DNA of 46,635 bases, taken from a virus. The position numbers and the translations under genes are program-made. Positions 41,888 through 46,635 of the stretch are shown piece after piece (the first letter of the stretch is position 1; each line of letters starts with the position of its first letter). The notes under the pieces are model-generated. The model was not told the origin of the DNA, did not search any database, and saw only the letters and a list, made by a program, of their open reading frames with translations. The stretch spans positions 1 through 46,635 of the IMG/VR virus record IMGVR_UViG_3300023108_000048. One strand, written 5' to 3'.

Positions 41888-41965
41888 AAGTTGCTTTAAC
41901 TTAGGGGTTGCGAATCAGTGACCCCATTGTTAAGATAACTTATAAACAAACAAACGGAGTCAATC

Positions 41966-42139
41966 ATGTTTAAATCTTTCCTAATGCAAGCCGCCGCTTT
42001 CCTAATATGGTTTTTTGCGCTTACTACTGTTGCGCTTGCGCCTATCGTTTTTGACGGTCCAGAGGCCGCCGCCGCTATCGTTTGCGCTGCTGTTGCCGCT
42101 TTCGGTATTATGACAGTTATTTTTTGGGAGTCAGTATAA
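41966..42139 (+). CDS. 57-residue membrane protein
   Basis: ATG 41966 follows GGAGTC and gives a 57-residue, Ala-rich protein with two hydrophobic helices (FLIWFFALTTVALAPIVF and AAAAIVCAAVAAFGIMTVIF) joined by a short DGPE turn. Its stop overlaps the next start (TAATG). Function may be in the host membrane. Confidence 0.7.
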   Translation: MFKSFLMQAAAFLIWFFALTTVALAPIVFDGPEAAAAIVCAAVAAFGIMTVIFWESV

Positions 42140-42354
42140 TGGATCAAGTAGAACGCAACCAAATTAAAGTTGTCCATAATGGTCGCACAATATCAATTGT
42201 CCAGCATTGGTATGAGGGTGAGTCCGTGGTGCAAGAATGCGCCAATATTAATAACTTTGACCAGATATACGGTTTTGGCAATAGCCTTGACTCGTTGATT
42301 AAATCCCTTGAACTATTACGCAGCGCAATCAATACGGAGTCAAACAATGCCTAG
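42139..42354 (+). CDS. Small early protein, unknown
   Basis: This 71-residue protein (start MDQVERNQIKVVHNGRTISI) is chosen over a longer frame because GGGAGTC and the TAATG overlap support ATG 42139. It has a beta-rich start and a helical end (LDSLIKSLELLRSAIN). Function unknown. Confidence 0.65.
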   Translation: MDQVERNQIKVVHNGRTISIVQHWYEGESVVQECANINNFDQIYGFGNSLDSLIKSLELLRSAINTESNNA

Positions 42355-43081
42355 TTTTATCATTTATGAGGGGCCTTCCCTAATTGACGGTCAACCAATT
42401 GTTGCAATCGCACAAGTTGACTCTGGCAATCGTAAAACAGGCAATATGGTCCAAACGTGGATTCTACGGTCCGACATTGACCCAATCACTGCAAGCCGTA
42501 CTGGACAAGACTCGTCAATTTGTGGCGATTGTCCACACAAGGGAAAGCCCAATAATAACGCCAAAGGTTGGGCAACTGACCGCACTTGCTACGTGAATCT
42601 GTTGTTTGCACCAAACGGAGTCTATAAGGCATACAAGAGGGGCATTTATACGACCATGAAAGGCCACGACAACATCCGAGCGATTGGCCTATTGCGTGGC
42701 GTTCGTTTGGGATCATATGGCGATCCTATGGCCGTTCCGTCATACGTATGGGAATCCCTATGTAGTGGTGCTGAATATGTTACCGCCTACACCCACCAGA
42801 ACAACACCATGCCCAATCTAGTTATGACAAGCGCAGATAGCCACGCACAAGCGGAGTCTGCATGGTCAATAGGCCAACGGACTTTCCGTGTCGTTGCATC
42901 ACTGGACGCTATAGACAAGGCAAACGAGGTACTATGTCCCGCCAGTAAAGAGGCGGGCGAACGTGTCCAGTGTGCGCAATGCAAGTTGTGTGGCGGTAAT
43001 TCTAAGCAAGCCAAGTCTGTCGCCATTGTGGCGCATGGTACATCAAAGAACAAAGCAAAAGAGGTTGTAAGCATGGCATAA
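42347..43081 (+). CDS. Cysteine-rich phage/plasmid protein of unknown function
   Basis: This 244-residue protein has two cysteine clusters, SICGDCPHKG and RTCYVNLLFAPNG near residues 60-90, and CPASKEAGERVQCAQCKLCGG near the C-terminus, plus the patterns RLGSYGDPMAVPSYV and AESAWSIGQRTFRVV. It belongs to a family seen in phages and plasmids (DUF7227-like) whose role is not known. The cysteines could bind zinc or an iron-sulfur cluster. GGAGTC precedes ATG 42347, and a terminator hairpin follows. Confidence 0.7.
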   Translation: MPSFIIYEGPSLIDGQPIVAIAQVDSGNRKTGNMVQTWILRSDIDPITASRTGQDSSICGDCPHKGKPNNNAKGWATDRTCYVNLLFAPNGVYKAYKRGIYTTMKGHDNIRAIGLLRGVRLGSYGDPMAVPSYVWESLCSGAEYVTAYTHQNNTMPNLVMTSADSHAQAESAWSIGQRTFRVVASLDAIDKANEVLCPASKEAGERVQCAQCKLCGGNSKQAKSVAIVAHGTSKNKAKEVVSMA

Positions 43082-43108
43082 TTTTCAACAGTTGACTCCC
43101 GTGAACTT

Positions 43109-43134
43109 GGGCGGGCTTTGGTCCGTCCCTTTTT
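43109..43134 (+). terminator. Terminator of plus early block
   Basis: GGGCGGGC-TTTG-GTCCGTCC forms an 8-bp stem with two G-U pairs, followed by a T-run (43130-43134). Confidence 0.75.
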
Positions 43135-43460
43135 CTCTTGTTCTCAGTAGGTTATAGCATGGATTGACTAGGGTATAGGATAGGTGTTGCAAATGTATCA
43201 CACCTTGAATTGGTAGCGCCGAATCGGTCCGAGCGCAAGAAAAACTTTTGTCAACCCCTAGAATCCTCTTGACAGACCCTTGGGACCCTCCAGAATCTCA
43301 CTGGGTGATTCGCACGGCAGGGGCAACCACCCACATCTGCAAACTAAAAAATTACAAAGGTGTTGCATAAAAGACACACTAGCTATACCAAAGTATTAAC
43401 TCGCCCACAAAAAAGAATCTAATGTATACAACAGGTTATAAAAAAGTTTACGACTGTTAC

Positions 43461-43487
43461 TTGTATACTACAAAAAAAAGTTATATA
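43461..43487 (+). promoter_or_regulatory. Late phage promoter (motif copy C)
   Basis: TTGTAT (43461-43466), 15 bases, TATATA (43482-43487), with the same AAGTTATATATA as copies A and B. Transcription would begin near 43494, in the inverted repeat ahead of terS, and could run through the late operon. Confidence 0.72.
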
Positions 43488-43492
43488 TATCA

Positions 43493-43590
43493 GTATAGAG
43501 GTACTATACTATAGTATATACGTAAGTTAAAACTACCCACATTTTATACAAATAGATTACAACTAAAGTTCTACTATAGTACCTCTATAC
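43493..43590. repeat. 16-bp inverted repeat and 14-bp palindrome ahead of terS
   Basis: GTATAGAGGTACTATA (43493-43508) and its exact reverse complement (43575-43590) are separated by 66 bases. TATACTATAGTATA (43505-43518) is a perfect palindrome overlapping the left arm. They could be a terminase binding (pac) site, an operator, or a 5' mRNA stem. Confidence 0.8.
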
Positions 43591-43624
43591 AGCTTTCCCA
43601 ATTCAATTTAGGTGTCGTGGTTAA

Positions 43625-44011
43625 ATGGACAAACTAAAGTATAGCGAGACAATCGCAAAAGCTGTCCGACAGGGCATTAGGAATGGTGTCGCTGTTAAGG
43701 ACATTATGGCTTCTATCCAGAAGTATCAACAAGCACCCTCTAGTTCTGCTACATTCTATAAGTTGTACGGTGATGACATTGCTCAAGAACGTGCAGAGAT
43801 TGTAGGCTTAATTGGTTCTGTCGTGATCCAACAGGCAATGGACGGTGACTTTAAAGCTGCTGAGTTTTACTTACGCAGTAAAGGTGGATGGTCACCTACA
43901 CAAACAAACATTGAGGTTGAAGGCTCTGGTGATGCTGATGAGGACACAGGGGCTATTGACAGCCTGATGTCACTCTTAGGTAAAACAAATGAGTCTCCCG
44001 ATAACAGCTAA
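43625..44011 (+). CDS. Terminase small subunit
   Basis: This 128-residue protein has an N-terminal helix-turn-helix-like part (SETIAKAVRQGIRNGVAVKDI) and a GGW-containing middle (AAEFYLRSKGGWSP), typical of small terminases. It recognises the packaging site and recruits the large subunit, whose gene overlaps it by 23 bases. Confidence 0.78.
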   Translation: MDKLKYSETIAKAVRQGIRNGVAVKDIMASIQKYQQAPSSSATFYKLYGDDIAQERAEIVGLIGSVVIQQAMDGDFKAAEFYLRSKGGWSPTQTNIEVEGSGDADEDTGAIDSLMSLLGKTNESPDNS

Positions 44012-45341
44012 CGATCTTAGAGCATTACCCGATGCAGAAGTAGCAGAAATACTGCGAAAGCTAGGGCCTAAACAGGCCGAAGAACTACGGTATAACTGGG
44101 AGTTCTGGGCTAGACCTGAGCAACTAGAACCAGAAGGTGACTGGAATGCTTGGTTAGCCCTAGCTGGTCGTGGTTGGGGTAAGACTAGGGCTGGTGCTGA
44201 ATGGGTAAGACATAGGATCAAAAAAGGTGATAAAATTGTTCATTGTGTCGCCCCCACAAAAGGTGACGTTAGGCGAGTTATGGTGGAAGGAGATAGCGGT
44301 CTCCTCAACGTCTGCTGGTCAGGAGACAAAACTTACCGTGGAAAACATATTGGTTTCCCTGTTTGGTCTCCCACAAACAATACTCTGACATGGGAAAACG
44401 GTGCTAAAGCCGTATTTTTCTCAGCAGAGGACCCAGAACGTCTACGTGGTCCACAGGCTTACTCAGCTTGGACGGACGAGTTGTGTGCTTGGCGTAATGC
44501 ACAAGAAACTTGGGATATGATGATGTTTGGCCTACGTTTGGGCCGAAAACCACAGGTTTTTATCACAACTACACCAAAAACTACAAAATTACTACGAAAT
44601 ATTATATCTGACCCCAAAACTACAATTTCTAAGGGTTCTACGTTTGATAACGCAGCAAACTTAGCTGGTACGTTCTTGGATGCAGTCAGAAAGACCTACG
44701 AGGGTACACGCCTTGGTAGGCAAGAATTATATGCAGAGATTCTGGATGAGGCATCAGGTGCCTTATGGAACCGTGAGTTACTCTTCAAGTGTGAGATAGA
44801 CAAAGAGGATGTACCACCTCTATCACGTATTGTCGTGGCAGTTGACCCTGCTATTACGAATAAGACAGACAGTGATATGACTGGTATTATTGTTGCTGGC
44901 ATAGACCAAGATGGTATTGCCTATGTCCTTGAAGATCACACAGATAACTACAGTCCAAAGGAATGGGCATCTAAAGCTATCGAACTTTATCACGAACATA
45001 TGGCTGACCGAATTGTTGCAGAACGCAACCAAGGTGGTGATATGGTCCGTCATACTCTGCAAACCGAAGATGAAAACGTCCCTATTAAGTTAGTACATGC
45101 TAGTCGTGGTAAGATGGCTAGGGCAGAACCTGTGTCAGCCTTATACGAGCAAGGTAAAGTAAAGCATGTCAAGGGACTTAACGAGTTAGAAGATCAGATG
45201 GTACAGTGGGAACCTTTAGGGTCCATAGGCTCACCAGACCGTCTTGATGCTATGGTATGGGCTTTAACGGACCTCTCACTGAATGGGTATGCAAAACCGC
45301 AGTTAATATTAGCATACTCGAATGCCAAGGGCTTGAAGTAA
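43989..45341 (+). CDS. terL: Terminase large subunit
   Basis: This 450-residue protein has the ATPase motifs AGRGWGKTRAGAEW (Walker A) and AWTDELCAW (Walker B), a coupling motif ITTTPK, and a RNase-H-like nuclease domain with acidic residues in VAVDPAITNKTDSDM, VAERNQGGD and SPDRLDAMVW. It is of the GTA/Terminase_6 type. It packages DNA into the prohead. The next gene, portal, starts two bases after its stop. Confidence 0.92.
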   Translation: MSLPITANDLRALPDAEVAEILRKLGPKQAEELRYNWEFWARPEQLEPEGDWNAWLALAGRGWGKTRAGAEWVRHRIKKGDKIVHCVAPTKGDVRRVMVEGDSGLLNVCWSGDKTYRGKHIGFPVWSPTNNTLTWENGAKAVFFSAEDPERLRGPQAYSAWTDELCAWRNAQETWDMMMFGLRLGRKPQVFITTTPKTTKLLRNIISDPKTTISKGSTFDNAANLAGTFLDAVRKTYEGTRLGRQELYAEILDEASGALWNRELLFKCEIDKEDVPPLSRIVVAVDPAITNKTDSDMTGIIVAGIDQDGIAYVLEDHTDNYSPKEWASKAIELYHEHMADRIVAERNQGGDMVRHTLQTEDENVPIKLVHASRGKMARAEPVSALYEQGKVKHVKGLNELEDQMVQWEPLGSIGSPDRLDAMVWALTDLSLNGYAKPQLILAYSNAKGLK

Positions 45342-45342
45342 A

Positions 45343-46635
45343 ATGGTAAAGAAACTCTCACCTACGGAAGCGACCCAAACACTGGGTATTGCAGGGGATA
45401 ATACACATAACGGTCAAATACGTGCTGACGAGTTTCTAGCTGAATTACGTGGCAAAAAGGCTATCAATAAGTTCCGTGAAATGCGAGACAACGATAGTAC
45501 CATTGGCGCAGTGATGTATGCAACAGAACAAGTGTTGCGTGATGTCGAGTTAAAAGTGGAGCCAGCTAATGATACACCTGCTGCAAAACGTGAAGCTGAT
45601 TACGTCAAGAGTGTTCTTGATGATATGGAACACAGCCTTGATGATCACGTTGCTGAGGCATTGTCGTCACTATCTTATGGCTTTGCTTGGTTTGAAGTTG
45701 TATATAAGCGGCGTGTTGGCCCAACTGAAACAAACCCTAAGAAGAAATCTAAGTTCAGTGATGGACGCATGGGTGTACGCAAAATTGCTATTCGTGCGCC
45801 TTGGACAGTCTCTAGGTTTGAAGTAGATAAGCAGACAGGCGAAGTATTGGGGGTCTACCAAGAAGGTAGTTATGCTGGAACTAATAAGCACTTTATCCCT
45901 AGTCGCAAAAGCCTTTACTACCGCACTACTACAATTAATGGTGACCCTGCTGGGCGTAGCATCCTTCGCAACGCTTATACTAGCTATCAGTATCTTAACA
46001 ATCTACAAGCTATTGAAGCGATTGCGGTGGAACGTGAGTTGGCGGGTATACCTGTTGCTCGCATTCCTAGTGAGTATCTCTCTGCTGATGCTACCACTGC
46101 CCAAGCGACCTTCCTTGCCAACTTGCAGCAGATTCTGCGTGACGTTAAGTTTAACGAGCAAGGATACATCATCACACCATCTGACACGTACCCCGATAGT
46201 AACGGAAGTCCTACCAACATTAGATTAGTTGATGTTGAGTTGATGGCAAGTAACGGTAAGAGGAACATAGACATTGACCCTATTGTTCGTCGTTATCAGC
46301 ATGACATTGCCAGAAGTGTGCTTTCAGAGTTCCTCATGCTTGGAAGCCAAGGTGGTTCATACGCCTTGTCCAAGTCAAAGACAGACCTGTTCCTTCGAGC
46401 CTTGGAGTCCTACATTCAAGCTATTGTGGACGTACTCAATAAACAGTTAATCGAACGCTTATGGGAACTTAACGGTCTGAACTATGACCTCATGCCTGTT
46501 ATTAAGGCAGGTGATGTCGCTCCGCATGATCTTCGTGAGATTGCTGGATTCCTGCGTAACCTCAACGGCGCAGACATTAACGTGGCAGATCATCCAGAAG
46601 TTATACAAAACCTTATGGATATTGCTGAACTCAAT
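45343..46635 (+). CDS. Portal protein, N-terminal part (continues at 1-309)
   Basis: ATG 45343, two bases after terL, opens a frame that runs to the window end and continues at base 1 to 309, giving 448 residues. Features of Mu gp29-like portals include LREMRDN-type core (FREMRDNDSTIGAVM), ALSSLSYGFAWFEVVYKR, and SEFLMLGSQGGSYALSKSKT. It forms the DNA entry ring. Confidence 0.88.
   Translation, partial: MVKKLSPTEATQTLGIAGDNTHNGQIRADEFLAELRGKKAINKFREMRDNDSTIGAVMYATEQVLRDVELKVEPANDTPAAKREADYVKSVLDDMEHSLDDHVAEALSSLSYGFAWFEVVYKRRVGPTETNPKKKSKFSDGRMGVRKIAIRAPWTVSRFEVDKQTGEVLGVYQEGSYAGTNKHFIPSRKSLYYRTTTINGDPAGRSILRNAYTSYQYLNNLQAIEAIAVERELAGIPVARIPSEYLSADATTAQATFLANLQQILRDVKFNEQGYIITPSDTYPDSNGSPTNIRLVDVELMASNGKRNIDIDPIVRRYQHDIARSVLSEFLMLGSQGGSYALSKSKTDLFLRALESYIQAIVDVLNKQLIERLWELNGLNYDLMPVIKAGDVAPHDLREIAGFLRNLNGADINVADHPEVIQNLMDIAELN
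46381..46635. repeat. Terminal redundancy (right copy)
   Basis: It repeats bases 1-255 with five silent differences; see left copy. Confidence 0.93.

Larger units (their letters stand above)
43135..43624. promoter_or_regulatory. AT-rich control region upstream of terS (490 bp, no gene)
   Basis: No gene is supported. It contains a TTGACA-N18-GAATCT candidate promoter (43269-43298), several GANTC sites, then very AT-rich sequence with the phage promoter at 43461-43487 and a large inverted repeat. It may be the packaging start region as well as the late promoter. Confidence 0.75.

Noticed and set aside
1-46635. Integrase, phage repressor, CRISPR array, tRNA genes
   Set aside because: No integrase or cI/Cro-like proteins, no regularly spaced array, and no sequence with a usable T-arm and cloverleaf was seen in the intergenic regions.

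Overview
This window is a complete, circularly permuted tailed-phage genome of about 46.4 kb. Bases 46381-46635 repeat bases 1-255 with five third-codon-position differences, and the portal gene runs across the junction, so the circle is about 46,380 bp. The virion genes (terminase, Mu gp29-like portal, XkdF-type protease, scaffold, decoration protein, capsid, tail tube, frameshifted tail chaperone, tape measure, gpJ-like tip) indicate a siphovirus with a fairly short tail. Replication genes are T7-like in content (SSB, PolA, primase-helicase, 5'-3' exonuclease, endonuclease I) but there is no phage RNA polymerase; a small sigma-70-like factor is present instead. I saw no integrase, phage repressor or tRNA, so a lytic lifestyle is likely. 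DUF1127, gene-transfer-agent-like tail genes, a B12-dependent ribonucleotide reductase, PhoH and a strong local excess of GANTC (CcrM) sites point to a marine alphaproteobacterial host, perhaps Rhodobacteraceae; that is inference.

Layout. Plus strand, 43.6 kb through the junction to 25.6 kb: terS, terL and portal; then a cassette of about 9.8 kb with tail fibres and fibre-modifying enzymes (309-10089); then head, neck, tail and lysis genes, closed by a strong terminator at 25583. Minus strand, 40.8 to 25.6 kb: a tightly overlapping early/middle block for nucleotide metabolism (ThyX, class II RNR, glutaredoxin, MazG), replication, recombination, a sigma factor, and an APS-kinase/nucleotidyltransferase/sulfotransferase cluster. 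Between the two strands (40768-41680) lies a control region with tandem dyads, palindromes, promoters and 21 GANTC sites; it is followed by a small plus-strand early block (41681-43081) and a second AT-rich control region upstream of terS.

The most interesting system is in the fibre cassette. A collagen-like tail fibre has 105 Gly-X-Y triplets with 18 lysines, every one in Gly-X-Lys-Gly context. Just downstream lie a stand-alone 2OG-Fe(II) oxygenase and a 605-residue fusion of a GT25-like glycosyltransferase, a PLOD/LH3-type collagen glycosyltransferase and a lysyl-hydroxylase-like 2OG oxygenase. Together these look like a phage-encoded hydroxylysine hydroxylation and glycosylation pathway with its own substrate. 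A second modification theme is the likely PAPS-making kinase next to a sulfotransferase. A third novelty is a phage-specific promoter motif (TTGTGG or TTGTAT, 15 bases, TATATA) found upstream of SSB, of primase-helicase and of terS, probably read by host sigma or by the phage sigma factor.
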